Source: Stenotrophomonas maltophilia
GTDB taxonomy: Bacteria; Pseudomonadota; Gammaproteobacteria; Xanthomonadales; Xanthomonadaceae
Assembly: GCA_002363385.1 (NCBI GenBank)
Contig: DEVL01000001.1
Span: 186,001-250,000 of the forward strand
DNA length: 64,000 nt
Direction of reading: 5' to 3'
Under the pieces are notes generated by a model. That model ran no database searches and was not told the origin of the DNA. It was given only the letters and a program-made list of their open reading frames with translations. Each line of letters starts with the position of its first letter. Positions within the stretch are counted from its first letter, which is position 1. Shown piece by piece: positions 1 through 7,829 of the stretch. A program made the translations under genes and the position numbers.

Positions 1-1
1 A

Positions 2-193
2 GCCAAACCGCTCTCGCCACGCGAACTGGAAGTGCTGCGTCTGCTGGGCAGTGGCATGACGGTCAAGGAGATCGCCCTCCATCTGCACAAGAGCGTGAGT
101 ACCATCAGCCGCCAGAAGGGCGACGCGATGCTGAAGCTCGGTCTCAAGGGCGATGCCGAGCTGTTCGATTACCTGCGCGACGGCGAACGCTGA
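2..193 (+). CDS. LuxR/FixJ-type HTH response regulator, C-terminal fragment
   Basis: The 5' end is cut by the window edge; 63 residues remain in frame before the stop at 191-193. They hold a complete LuxR (GerE) helix-turn-helix: LSPRELEVLRLL, then MTVKEIALHLHKSVSTIS as the helix-turn-helix, then a dimerisation helix (MLKLGLKGDAELFDYL). This module normally follows a receiver domain in NarL/RcsB-type regulators, but the receiver is outside the window. It acts as a cytoplasmic DNA-binding regulator. Its target cannot be read from the fragment. Confidence 0.85.
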   Translation, partial: AKPLSPRELEVLRLLGSGMTVKEIALHLHKSVSTISRQKGDAMLKLGLKGDAELFDYLRDGER

Positions 194-470
194 TCGCCGC
201 CGTCCTGCGGACGGCACCTCTACACGCTTCGATGCACGCGCGATGCACCGTCATCGCGGTGGCGATCCGTCGTGCGTGATGTGTTGCGCGCGTACCTAAC
301 AGATCGCACACAAAGAGTTCCCTGTCATGCGGCTGCATTTATGTACTGCTCAGTTTGATATTCAGGGCTAATTCGGGTGACTAACGGATAATTCACACCT
401 GTCGCCAGCAGCGATTTCCCCCCTCCACTGCTGGCGGACAAAACCAAAAAATAAAAAGGTGTCCCCGAAA
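194..470. promoter_or_regulatory. Upstream region of the Ax21-family gene with a 5' leader hairpin
   Basis: This 277-base gap holds no ORF I can support. A 9-bp perfect inverted repeat lies at 403-411 and 428-436 with a 16-base loop. It sits 34 bases before the start codon and ahead of the AAGG at 455-458, so it would fold in the mRNA leader, as seen in stable outer-membrane protein mRNAs. TTGATA at 355-360 could be a -35 box, but the matching -10 (TGACTA, 17 bases on) is poor, so the promoter is not assigned. Confidence 0.4.
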
Positions 471-1043
471 ATGAAGACTTCCCTGCTTGCTCTGGGTCTG
501 CTCGCTGCACTGCCGTTCGCTGCGTCGGCAACCGACGGTCTGTCGTACAACTATGTTGAAGGCGGCTACGTGAACACCGATGCCAAGGGCGGCGACGCTG
601 ATGGCTGGGCGGTGAAGGGCTCGGTCGCCGTGGCGCCGAACTTCCACATCTTCGGTGACTACAACGCGCAGGAAACCAAGCGCGGCAGCAACGATGTGGA
701 CCAGTGGAAGGTCGGTGTCGGCTACAACTACGGCATCGCCCCGACCACCGATCTGGTGGCCCGCGTTGCTTACCAGAAGTTCGATCCGAAGCGCGGCCTG
801 GACTTCAACGGTTACTCGACCGAAGTCGGCGTGCGCAGCGCGTTCACCCCGAACTTCGAAGGCTACGTGATGGCCGGTTACGAGGATTACAGCAAGAAGC
901 ACGGCGTCAATCCGGACGGCGAGTTCTACGGCCGTGTCGGCGCCCAGGCCAAGCTCAACCAGAACTGGGGCCTGGCCGGCGAAGTGAAGCTGGCCAAGGG
1001 CGGCGACAAGGAATGGTTCGTCGGTCCGCGCTTCACCTGGTAA
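471..1043 (+). CDS. ax21: Ax21-family outer-membrane beta-barrel protein
   Basis: 190 residues. Residues 1-20 are a clear Sec signal peptide ending AASA, followed by a mature chain rich in alternating aromatic and polar residues and ending in the terminal aromatic FTW typical of outer-membrane barrels. The mature start (GLSYNYVEGGY) matches the Ax21 family of Xanthomonas and Stenotrophomonas, outer-membrane proteins also found in outer-membrane vesicles and once debated as signal molecules. ATG 471 is preferred because the signal peptide begins there; an in-frame GTG at 459 would add four charged or proline residues in front. The gene is monocistronic: its own leader hairpin lies upstream and terminator hairpins follow. 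Confidence 0.85.
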   Translation: MKTSLLALGLLAALPFAASATDGLSYNYVEGGYVNTDAKGGDADGWAVKGSVAVAPNFHIFGDYNAQETKRGSNDVDQWKVGVGYNYGIAPTTDLVARVAYQKFDPKRGLDFNGYSTEVGVRSAFTPNFEGYVMAGYEDYSKKHGVNPDGEFYGRVGAQAKLNQNWGLAGEVKLAKGGDKEWFVGPRFTW

Positions 1044-1104
1044 TTCGTTTTACGCACTACCGCGGTACGTTGTTGGATGGCGCGGTCTCTCTCCCCTGCG
1101 CCAT

Positions 1105-1128
1105 GAAGCCCGGCTCACGCCGGGCTTC
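1105..1128 (+). terminator. Hairpin after the Ax21-family gene
   Basis: Perfect 10-bp inverted repeat GAAGCCCGGC/GCCGGGCTTC with a TCAC loop, 61 bases after the stop codon. No proper T run follows, so termination strength is uncertain. Confidence 0.55.
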
Positions 1129-1169
1129 ACTTATCTGCAGCACCTGGCGACACCCTCGTCGGTACGCCA

Positions 1170-1202
1170 CGAAACAACCCGGCCCTGTGCCGGGTTGTTT
1201 CG
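1170..1202. terminator. 14-bp perfect hairpin between convergent genes
   Basis: CGAAACAACCCGGC pairs with GCCGGGTTGTTTCG around a 5-base loop. It lies between the convergent Ax21-family gene and gpsA and could work from both sides; the A- and T-rich stem base resembles a bidirectional terminator. Confidence 0.65.
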
Positions 1203-1225
1203 TTCTGGCGGAGACTGCGCCAAAA

Positions 1226-1253
1226 AAAAACCCCGGCGCTTGCCGGGGTTTTT
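1226..1253 (-). terminator. Intrinsic terminator of the secB-gpsA transcript
   Basis: Read on the minus strand just past the gpsA stop, a GC-rich stem (CCCCGGC/GCCGGGG flanked by A/T pairs) runs into nine consecutive T residues. This is a classical rho-independent terminator. Confidence 0.9.
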
Positions 1254-1259
1254 CGTGCA

Positions 1260-2285
1260 TCACTTGAACAGCGTGTCCGGATACTCCGGCTTCTGCTCGC
1301 GTGCCAACAGCGCACGCAATCCTTCTTCGGGTGTCTGCTCACCGTGCAGCACCGCGCGCACGCGGTCGGAGATGGGCAGGTCGATCCCATGACGGCGCGC
1401 CTGGCGCATCACTTCATCGGCGGTCTGCACCGACTCGACCACCTGGCCGATCTCACGGACCGCGTCGGTCAACGTCTGGCCACGGCCCAGGGCCAGGCCC
1501 AGGCGCCGGTTGCGCGAAAGATCGCCGGTGCAGGTCAGCACCAGATCGCCCAGACCGGCCAACCCCATCAGGGTCTCCGGCTTGGCACCGATCGCCGCGG
1601 CCAGCCGCAGCATCTCGTTGAGGCCACGGGTGATCAGGCCGGCACGGGCGTTGAGGCCCAGCTGCATGCCATCGGCGACGCCGGTGGCAACGGCCAGCAC
1701 GTTCTTCATCGCACCGCCGAGCTCGGCACCGACCATGTCATCGCCGGTGTAGGCGCGGAACGCCGGACCGTGCATCGCATCGGCCACCTGCTGGGCGAAG
1801 TCCGGCGCGTCACCGTGCACGGTGATCGCGGTCGGCAGGCCCTGGGTGACTTCCTTGGCGAACGACGGACCGGTCACTACCGCCAGCGGCACGTCCGGCC
1901 CGAGGACCTCACGCGCCACTTCGTGCAGGAACCGACCGGAGCCGGGTTCGAAGCCCTTGGTCGCCCACGCCACGCCGGCCTCGGCCGGCCGTAGTGGCGC
2001 CAGCGCACGCACGGTTTCACCGAAGGCGTGCGAGGGCACCACCACCAGGATCCAGGCAGCGTCCTTGACGGCAGCGGCCAGATCGGTGGTCGCGCGCAGC
2101 GACTCGGGCAGCGGAATGCCCGGCAGATAACGGGTGTTCTCGTGGCGCTGGTCGATGGCCTCGACCATCGCCGCATCGCGCCCCCACAACACGGTCGGAT
2201 GACCGTGCCGCGCGAGCAGGCTCGCCAGGGCGGTGCCCCACGAGCCGGCGCCGAGAACCGCGATTTTGTCTGCGTGGTTGCTCAT
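1260..2285 (-). CDS. gpsA: NAD(P)+ glycerol-3-phosphate dehydrogenase GpsA
   Basis: 341 residues, the usual length. It reduces dihydroxyacetone phosphate to sn-glycerol 3-phosphate, the backbone for phospholipid synthesis, in the cytoplasm. The N-terminal Rossmann loop GAGSWGTAL is at residues 12-20, and the C-terminal substrate domain has the KNVLAVATG and NARAGLITRG motifs that carry the catalytic lysine. It starts 17 bases after secB and ends in a strong terminator, so it is the last gene of the rhodanese-secB-gpsA group, an order also known from E. coli. Confidence 0.97.
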   Translation of the reverse strand: MSNHADKIAVLGAGSWGTALASLLARHGHPTVLWGRDAAMVEAIDQRHENTRYLPGIPLPESLRATTDLAAAVKDAAWILVVVPSHAFGETVRALAPLRPAEAGVAWATKGFEPGSGRFLHEVAREVLGPDVPLAVVTGPSFAKEVTQGLPTAITVHGDAPDFAQQVADAMHGPAFRAYTGDDMVGAELGGAMKNVLAVATGVADGMQLGLNARAGLITRGLNEMLRLAAAIGAKPETLMGLAGLGDLVLTCTGDLSRNRRLGLALGRGQTLTDAVREIGQVVESVQTADEVMRQARRHGIDLPISDRVRAVLHGEQTPEEGLRALLAREQKPEYPDTLFK

Positions 2286-2302
2286 CCGTACTGCAGCGCC
2301 GA

Positions 2303-2818
2303 TCAGGCGTTGCCGGCCGGCTCGGAATCAGCGAGCGAGGTCTCGCCCTGTTCCTGACGCTGGCGCAGGGTTTCGGCGTACAGGCCTTCGAAGTTGATCG
2401 GCTGCAGGAAGAACGGCGGGAAGCCGCCAGCCTGGATCAGTTCGCTCACCAGCGAACGCACGTACGGGAACAGGATGTTCGGGCACTGGGTGCCGAGCAG
2501 CACGTCGATCGACTGCGGGTCCAGACCGACCAGGCCGAACACGCCGGCCTGCTGCACTTCGGCCACGTAGGCGGTCTTCTCGCCGGCCTTGCAGGTCAGG
2601 GTCACAGCCAGCACGACTTCGAAGGCGCTCTCGCCCAGACGCTGCACGCGCTGGTTCAGGTTGAGCTGCAGTTCCGGCTGCACGGCGTCATTGAAGACGG
2701 CCGGAGCGTTCGGCGATTCGAACGAAACGTCCTTGACGTAGATCTTCTCGACGGTGAACGAGGGACCGGTGGCGGCGTCGACCGGCGCGACCGCGCCGTT
2801 GGTGTTCTCTTCGGACAT
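2303..2818 (-). CDS. secB: Protein-export chaperone SecB
   Basis: 171 residues. SecB is a cytosolic homotetrameric chaperone that holds preproteins unfolded and hands them to SecA. The N-terminus is acidic (MSEENTNG), followed by the SecB core with NLNQRVQRLGESAFEVVL and the conserved CPNILFPYVRSLVSELIQ segment. ATG 2818 is chosen because CAGGAA lies just upstream and the family begins there; a 26-codon upstream extension is open but not family-like. E. coli has grxC between yibN and secB, but no glutaredoxin gene is present here. Confidence 0.96.
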   Translation of the reverse strand: MSEENTNGAVAPVDAATGPSFTVEKIYVKDVSFESPNAPAVFNDAVQPELQLNLNQRVQRLGESAFEVVLAVTLTCKAGEKTAYVAEVQQAGVFGLVGLDPQSIDVLLGTQCPNILFPYVRSLVSELIQAGGFPPFFLQPINFEGLYAETLRQRQEQGETSLADSEPAGNA

Positions 2819-2923
2819 TTCCTGTTGCTCCAAAAATGAATGCTGTAAAAACGGATTGTTACATGCCCTGCGATGGGGGCGCTGTGCGCCCCGCACAAGG
2901 CGTGCGCTGCAATCCGAGGCGGA

Positions 2924-3361
2924 TCAGTTGCGGCCCTTGACCAGCGGCAACTCGGCCTGCTGCCACGCCGGGATACCCCCGTCGAGCACGTTGACCTGGG
3001 TGAAACCGGCCTTCTTCAGCGCCTTGGCAGCGGTCTCGGAGGCATTGCCGGTACGGCACACCAGAACGACGGGGCTCTGCTGGGCCTTGGCCACCAGCTT
3101 GTGCTCCGGACCGAACTGGCTTGGCTGCACGTTGCGGCTGCCGGCGATATGGCCCTTCTCGAAATCGCTGCTCGAGGACAGATCGACCACGATGGCGCCA
3201 CCGGCATTCATCAGCTGGGTCAGTTCAGCCGGCTTGAGCGACTTGAAGCCGCGGAACAGTCGGCGGACTTCGGTCACGATGATGGCCACGGTCAGGCCGA
3301 CCAGGGCCATCGACAACATCGGGTTTCGGCCGGCAAAGGCCAGCAACTCTTCGTAATTCAC
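2924..3361 (-). CDS. Membrane-anchored rhodanese-like protein, YibN type
   Basis: About 145 residues. One N-terminal transmembrane helix (PMLSMALVGLTVAIIVTEV) is followed by a single rhodanese domain with the active-site loop CRTGNAS, so the catalytic cysteine is present. The family transfers sulfane sulfur; the real substrate is not known. E. coli YibN has the same build and also lies upstream of secB and gpsA. The start is uncertain: GTG 3361 (then NYEELLAF) fits the family, while an open frame reaches back to 3400. It is spaced 105 bases from secB and is probably co-transcribed. Confidence 0.82.
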   Translation of the reverse strand: MNYEELLAFAGRNPMLSMALVGLTVAIIVTEVRRLFRGFKSLKPAELTQLMNAGGAIVVDLSSSSDFEKGHIAGSRNVQPSQFGPEHKLVAKAQQSPVVLVCRTGNASETAAKALKKAGFTQVNVLDGGIPAWQQAELPLVKGRN

Positions 3362-3439
3362 TAAGATCACGGGTCGATAAGCGGGCGCCGATTGTCGCAC
3401 ATGCGGGCGAATCGGCGTCCAGCCCCGTGCGGGCGGGCC

Positions 3440-3874
3440 TCAGCGGTCCTGCCAGAGGTCCGGCAGGCCGTTGGCCTGGAGCCAGCGCTTGTCCTCGGCG
3501 TCCCAGCGCCAGATCTCCCGCACCCGCACCGTCCGCTCTGCCTGGGTGTTGTTGTTGATCACCCGCACCTCGGCCGTGCGCCCCACCCGGCCGTCGGGCA
3601 TGGGCACGTTGTCGCTGGCGCGATAGCTGGAGATTTTCACCTGCTCAAAGCGGCGCAGCTCCAGGTCGCTCAGCGGGTGAACCTTGGTGTATTCCGGATC
3701 CAGGTACGGCAAAGCGTCCTCGACGCTGCCCCAGCGCATCGTGGCGTCGTACTTGATCTGGGTTTCCTCCAGCGCCTTGCGCTGCTTCCTGGTGGTCTTC
3801 TGCTCGGCGGCGAGCGCGGTCACGCTGGTCAGCGCGAACAAGGCGATCAGCAGGATCTGGAGCGTACGGCGCAT
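3440..3874 (-). CDS. Secreted protein of unknown function
   Basis: 144 residues with a Sec signal peptide (residues 1-22, cleavage after ALAA). The mature protein is small, basic at its start (KTTRKQRKA) and otherwise mixed alpha/beta, with a tryptophan-rich end (EIWRWDAEDKRWLQ). No catalytic motif is recognisable. The VREIWRWD stretch resembles small NTF2-like secreted domains, but I cannot assign it. It stands alone between the rhodanese group and the thioesterase gene, on the same strand as both. Confidence 0.7.
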   Translation of the reverse strand: MRRTLQILLIALFALTSVTALAAEQKTTRKQRKALEETQIKYDATMRWGSVEDALPYLDPEYTKVHPLSDLELRRFEQVKISSYRASDNVPMPDGRVGRTAEVRVINNNTQAERTVRVREIWRWDAEDKRWLQANGLPDLWQDR

Positions 3875-3904
3875 GCGAATTCCCCACTAGGCAAGGCGCC
3901 CATC

Positions 3905-4375
3905 CTACCGCCTGGCGAACGCCACGAAGCGCCCGCTCAGCTCTGCGGCGGCCTTATCGCCCTCGCCCGGCTGGCGGGCGGTGAGGCTGATGCGGGCCTT
4001 GCCACGCTGGGCGAAGGTGGCCAGGAAGCTGTCCCAATCGATTTCCGCGTCGGCCTGGGCCTGCGCATCCAGGTCGCCATAGACCGGCGCCAGGTAGCGG
4101 ATGTGGCTGTCGGCCACGTAGACATCCGCATCGAACCCGGCCAGACGCAGGCGCAGGGTCACCAGTGCCCAGCCGGACAGGGTCAGCGCCGAGGCCAGGC
4201 TGCCGCCGAACGCATTGCCCTTGTCGTTGACGTTGGCCGCCAGCGGGGCGCGGATATGCAGGACGCCGTCGCGATAATCGTGGACCCGGATCTGCATGGC
4301 CGCCACCGGCGGCATGGTATCCAGGACATGCTGCAGCGCGGACAACTGCGCCGGCAGGGAATCGGTTGCGGACAT
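3905..4375 (-). CDS. Hotdog-fold thioesterase, YiiD C-terminal type
   Basis: 156 residues, predicted cytoplasmic. The central segment NDKGNAFGGSLASALTLSGW is the active-site helix region of the YiiD_C (putative thioesterase) domain, a hotdog fold acting on acyl-CoA or acyl-ACP. No acetyltransferase half is fused, unlike E. coli YiiD. ATG 4375 is used because the domain begins shortly after it. It is divergent from hemD with only about 34 bases between start codons, so promoters overlap. Substrate unknown. Confidence 0.78.
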   Translation of the reverse strand: MSATDSLPAQLSALQHVLDTMPPVAAMQIRVHDYRDGVLHIRAPLAANVNDKGNAFGGSLASALTLSGWALVTLRLRLAGFDADVYVADSHIRYLAPVYGDLDAQAQADAEIDWDSFLATFAQRGKARISLTARQPGEGDKAAAELSGRFVAFARR

Positions 4376-4409
4376 CTGGCTGATCACGTCACATCGAAGG
4401 GCTCGCATA

Positions 4410-5195
4410 ATGCCCGCAATGAACACCGAAACGAAAGTCGCGCCCTGGACCCTGATCTCGCTGCGCCCGCGTGGCCAGCATGCGCCTGTGCGGCGTGCGG
4501 CCAAGGGCACCGGCGCCACCGTCATCGCGCTGTCACCGTGGGCGCTGCGGGCGCGCAGGGATGCGGCCACCTGCGCCGACCTGGCCGCTGCGCTGGCGGC
4601 CGAGCGGGTCGTCTTCAGCAGCCCGGCCGCCGTGCATGCCGCCGCGCGGCTGACCGCATTGGATACCCCACACGGCGGCCAGTGGCTGGCGGTCGGCGCA
4701 GGGACGGCTGCCGCCTTGGCGGGGCATGGCGCCCGTGATGTGCTCGCCCCGGGGCGGATGGACAGCGAAGGTCTGCTGGCGCTGCCCGCGCTGGCGGACC
4801 TGCGCGGCCTGCGTGCCGGGCTGGTGACGGCACCCGGCGGTCGTGGCGTGATCGCCGACACCCTCCAGCAACGCGGCGCCCAGCTGCTGCGGGCCAACGT
4901 GTATGTGCGCCTGCCACTGCCGTTGGCACCGCGCACGCTGCAACGGCTGCGTCAGGCGACGGCGCCTTGGGCGGTGGCACTCAGCAGCGGCGAGGCCTTG
5001 TCGCTGCTGTTGGCGCAGCTTCCTGCGGATCTGCAGGCCCGCCTGCGCACCGCGACTGTGGCGGCTGCCAGCGAGCGCCTGGTGGCCCAGGCACTCGCCG
5101 CCGGCTTCGCCAACGTGACCTTGGCTGCGGGTCCACTGCCGGCTCAACTGGTGCGTGCTGCACACGCCGCGCTCATGCACCCCGCATCTTCCTGA
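4410..5195 (+). CDS. hemD: Uroporphyrinogen-III synthase
   Basis: 261 residues from ATG 4410; an alternative ATG is at 4419. GAAGG at 4395 favours 4410. The enzyme closes and inverts ring D of hydroxymethylbilane to give uroporphyrinogen III, cytoplasmic, in heme synthesis. The sequence is divergent, as usual for HemD, but keeps the N-terminal ISLRPRGQ and VVFSSPAAVHAAARL segments and the second-domain VALSSGEALSLLL. The assignment rests strongly on context: hemX and hemY follow directly. The usual partner hemC is not in the window. Confidence 0.88.
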   Translation: MPAMNTETKVAPWTLISLRPRGQHAPVRRAAKGTGATVIALSPWALRARRDAATCADLAAALAAERVVFSSPAAVHAAARLTALDTPHGGQWLAVGAGTAAALAGHGARDVLAPGRMDSEGLLALPALADLRGLRAGLVTAPGGRGVIADTLQQRGAQLLRANVYVRLPLPLAPRTLQRLRQATAPWAVALSSGEALSLLLAQLPADLQARLRTATVAAASERLVAQALAAGFANVTLAAGPLPAQLVRAAHAALMHPASS

Positions 5196-5304
5196 ACAGG
5201 GAAGGCCTGCGGCCTTGCAGGGGGCTCGGGCGGCAGGCGATGCTGTGCGCCACGTCGCTCGCCAGCCAAGCGGACTGCCCGGCGCGCGCGACAAGGATGC
5301 CTGT

Positions 5305-6282
5305 ATGAACGACGCTGATTCACCCCCCTCTTCGAGCCGCCCCCTGCGCTGGATCGTGCCGATCGCGGCGCTGGCCGTGTTCGTCGGGGCCGGTGCCTGG
5401 GGCTGGATGCAATGGCAATCGCGACAGGCGCAGGAGCAACTGCGCGCCGAGAATGCCCAACTCCAGATGCAGGGCCTGCTGGACAGCGTTGAAGCGCTGC
5501 GCCGCGACCAGCGCTCCACCTCCCAGCGCGTGCAGGACGCCGCCGCGACCAACCGCGTGCTGCGCGATGAAATGCTGGGCCTGAGTCAACGCAATGCGCT
5601 GCTGGAAGAGAATCTGGCCAAGTTGGCAGACAGCACCCGCCATGGCGCGCAGGCGCTGCAGTTGGAAGAGGCCGAGCTGCTGCTGAGCCAGGCCGGGCAG
5701 CGGCTGGCCTATGCCGATGACGTGGAAGGAGCCAAGCGCTTGTACGCGTTGGCGGCGACCTCGCTGGACGACGTGCAGGGTAGTGAGTATCTGAACCTGC
5801 GGCAGGCGCTGATGCAGGAGCGCAACGCCGTGGATGCGCTCGGCCCGGGCGCACGCGCCCAGGCACAGGCTGCGCTGGCACAGTTCGCCGCGGCGTTGAC
5901 CGGGCTGCCCGAGCAGATCGACGCACCGGTCGACGCGACGGCGGTGACGCCGTGGTGGCACCAGGTACTGGCCCCGTTCGTGACTATCACCCCCACCCGC
6001 CTGCAGGGCCCCTTGACCGAGGCCGAGCGTGTGGCTGCGTGGGATTCGCTGCAGCTGGAGCTGACCCTGGCGCGCGCCGCCGTGGAACGCGGCGACCAGG
6101 CCGGCTACGCCCAGGCGCTGGATCGGGTGGCGCTGTGGCTGCCGCGGCTGTGGCCGGATTCACCTGCTCTGCGCGAGCGTCGTGCTGAACTGCACCGACT
6201 ACGCGCCCGTGAGCTGCGTCCATCGTTGCCCGAACTGGGCAGCACCCTGCAGCAACTGCGCACGATGCGTACTGGGAGTTAA
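5305..6282 (+). CDS. hemX: HemX family membrane protein
   Basis: 325 residues. A short cytoplasmic proline/serine-rich tail is followed by one transmembrane helix (about residues 15-35, PIAALAVFVGAGAWGW) and then a long periplasmic part with a coiled coil (QEQLRAENAQLQMQGLLD onward, to about residue 115). The family was once called uroporphyrin-III C-methyltransferase, but the methylase motifs are absent; the role in heme synthesis is unproven. ATG 5305 starts at the first methionine before the hydrophobic helix. It ends three bases before hemY. Confidence 0.88.
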   Translation: MNDADSPPSSSRPLRWIVPIAALAVFVGAGAWGWMQWQSRQAQEQLRAENAQLQMQGLLDSVEALRRDQRSTSQRVQDAAATNRVLRDEMLGLSQRNALLEENLAKLADSTRHGAQALQLEEAELLLSQAGQRLAYADDVEGAKRLYALAATSLDDVQGSEYLNLRQALMQERNAVDALGPGARAQAQAALAQFAAALTGLPEQIDAPVDATAVTPWWHQVLAPFVTITPTRLQGPLTEAERVAAWDSLQLELTLARAAVERGDQAGYAQALDRVALWLPRLWPDSPALRERRAELHRLRARELRPSLPELGSTLQQLRTMRTGS

Positions 6283-6285
6283 TCG

Positions 6286-7650
6286 ATGAAGCCGTTTCAA
6301 TCTTTAGTGGTCCTGCTGCTGGCCGTGGCCCTGGGCGTAATCGCCTCGCAGTGGCTCGGCACCGAACAGCTGCGCCAGTTTGGTGAAGTGATCTATCGCT
6401 ATGGTGGCACCGACTACCGCTCCACCGTGCCCCAGGTCGCGCTGATGGCGCTGGTCGGGCTGCTGGTGCTGTGGCTGCTGTGGAGCCTGTTGGCCTCGCC
6501 ATTCCGTGCGTGGGGCCGCTATCGCCGCAAGCAGGGCCGCGCCCGCCTCACCGAAGGCCTGCAGGCCCATGAACACGGCCACTGGCAGCGTGCGGAAAAG
6601 CTGCTGACCAGCGCCGCTGAAGACAAGGAAGTGAGTGCGGTTGCCATGGTGACCGCGGTGCGCAGTGCGCAGGCGCGTGACGACGATGCAGCGGTCAATC
6701 AGTACCTGCAGCGCCTGGCCACCGAAGATGCCACCAGCCATGCCCTGCTGCTGGCCGAGCGTCTGCTGGCACAGGAACGTCCGGTCGATGCAATCAATGT
6801 GCTGGACGTTGCCGCGATCCAGCCACTGCCGCCGCGCGGCCTGTGGCTGCGTACCGAAGCGCTGGCCCGTGCCGATCGCGCGCATGAGGCCTATGGCCAG
6901 CTGGGCGCGCTGCGCAAGCAGAAGGTTCTGCCGGATGCCGCCGTGGCCGAGCTGGAAATCCGCCTGGCCGCGCAGTCGCTGCTGGAGGCGGCCGACGTCA
7001 ATGCACTGGCGGCCCAGTGGGAAGCCACGCCGAAGGCCCTGCGCAGCGATCCGGATGTTGTCTCCGCCTATGCACTTCGTGCGGTTGCACTGGACTGGGA
7101 CGAACCGGCCCTGCTCAACCTCGAGCAGGCACTGGACACGCGTTGGGACGAATCGGTGGTGACGCTCTACGGCCAGATGCCGGTCGAAAAGCTGGCCACG
7201 CGCCAAGCCAACCTGCAGCGCTGGTTGACCACGCAGCCTTCCAGCCCTGCATTGCTGCTCGCGCTGGGTCGCATTGCCGCGCGTCAGCGCCAGCACACCC
7301 TGGCCGAGGACTATCTGCACCGCGCGATTGCGGCCGGCGCCGGCCCGGCCGCGTGGGAAGCCTTGGGCGAGGTGTTCCTGGATAGCGGCGAGACCGCACT
7401 GGCCTCGCAGTGCTTCGCCAATGCCCTGCGCCAGCAGCGTGGCGATGACAGCGTGGCGCTGGCCCGTGCATCGGCCACCACTCCGCTGGATCCGATCGTG
7501 CCCGAGCGCGCCACCGTCGAAGAGCAATCGCTGATGGGCGAACCGGCCCCGGTGCAGGATCGCCTGCATGTGGAACAGGGTCGCCTGCACGTCGAAGAAG
7601 ACCGCCTGCACGTGGAACGCGACGAGTTCGGTAATCCGCGCCTGCCGTAA
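6286..7650 (+). CDS. hemY: HemY family membrane protein with TPR-like repeats
   Basis: 454 residues. Two N-terminal transmembrane helices (about residues 3-22 and 43-66) are followed by a cytoplasmic alpha-helical repeat region of HemY/TPR type. HemY is found next to hemX in gamma- and betaproteobacteria and has been linked to tetrapyrrole synthesis; no catalytic residues are known. The start is three bases after the hemX stop. An oddity is the C-terminus: residues 426-445 contain three direct copies of a seven-residue unit RLHVE(x)(x), which does not belong to the repeat domain. Confidence 0.9.
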   Translation: MKPFQSLVVLLLAVALGVIASQWLGTEQLRQFGEVIYRYGGTDYRSTVPQVALMALVGLLVLWLLWSLLASPFRAWGRYRRKQGRARLTEGLQAHEHGHWQRAEKLLTSAAEDKEVSAVAMVTAVRSAQARDDDAAVNQYLQRLATEDATSHALLLAERLLAQERPVDAINVLDVAAIQPLPPRGLWLRTEALARADRAHEAYGQLGALRKQKVLPDAAVAELEIRLAAQSLLEAADVNALAAQWEATPKALRSDPDVVSAYALRAVALDWDEPALLNLEQALDTRWDESVVTLYGQMPVEKLATRQANLQRWLTTQPSSPALLLALGRIAARQRQHTLAEDYLHRAIAAGAGPAAWEALGEVFLDSGETALASQCFANALRQQRGDDSVALARASATTPLDPIVPERATVEEQSLMGEPAPVQDRLHVEQGRLHVEEDRLHVERDEFGNPRLP

Positions 7651-7668
7651 AGGGCAGCGCGGCACCCG

Positions 7669-7741
7669 GTAGTGCCGGCCGCTGGCCGGCATTGCGGAGT
7701 CCCGGAGAGGGTTTGAGGAGCCGGCCAGCGGCCGGCACTAC
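7669..7741. repeat. Inverted pair of GTAG-type REP palindromes (SMAG-like)
   Basis: GTAGTGCCGGCCGCTGGCCGGC (7669-7690) is followed after 29 bases by its reverse complement, ending CTAC at 7741. Each unit is itself a palindrome with a short loop. The GTAG head and imperfect palindrome match the SMAG family described from Stenotrophomonas maltophilia. Confidence 0.9.
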
Positions 7742-7773
7742 CAGAGCGGGATGGTGTACACCTCTGCCAAATG

Positions 7774-7806
7774 AAAAAAAGAAGGCGGCCCAAGGGCGGC
7801 CTTCTT
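7774..7806 (-). terminator. Intrinsic terminator of the thiolase gene
   Basis: On the minus strand AAGAAGGC pairs with GCCTTCTT around an inner GCCC/GGGC stem, and a run of seven T residues follows. It lies 24 bases past the thiolase stop. Confidence 0.85.
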
Positions 7807-7829
7807 CGTTCAAGACAGCGCAGGGGCGA

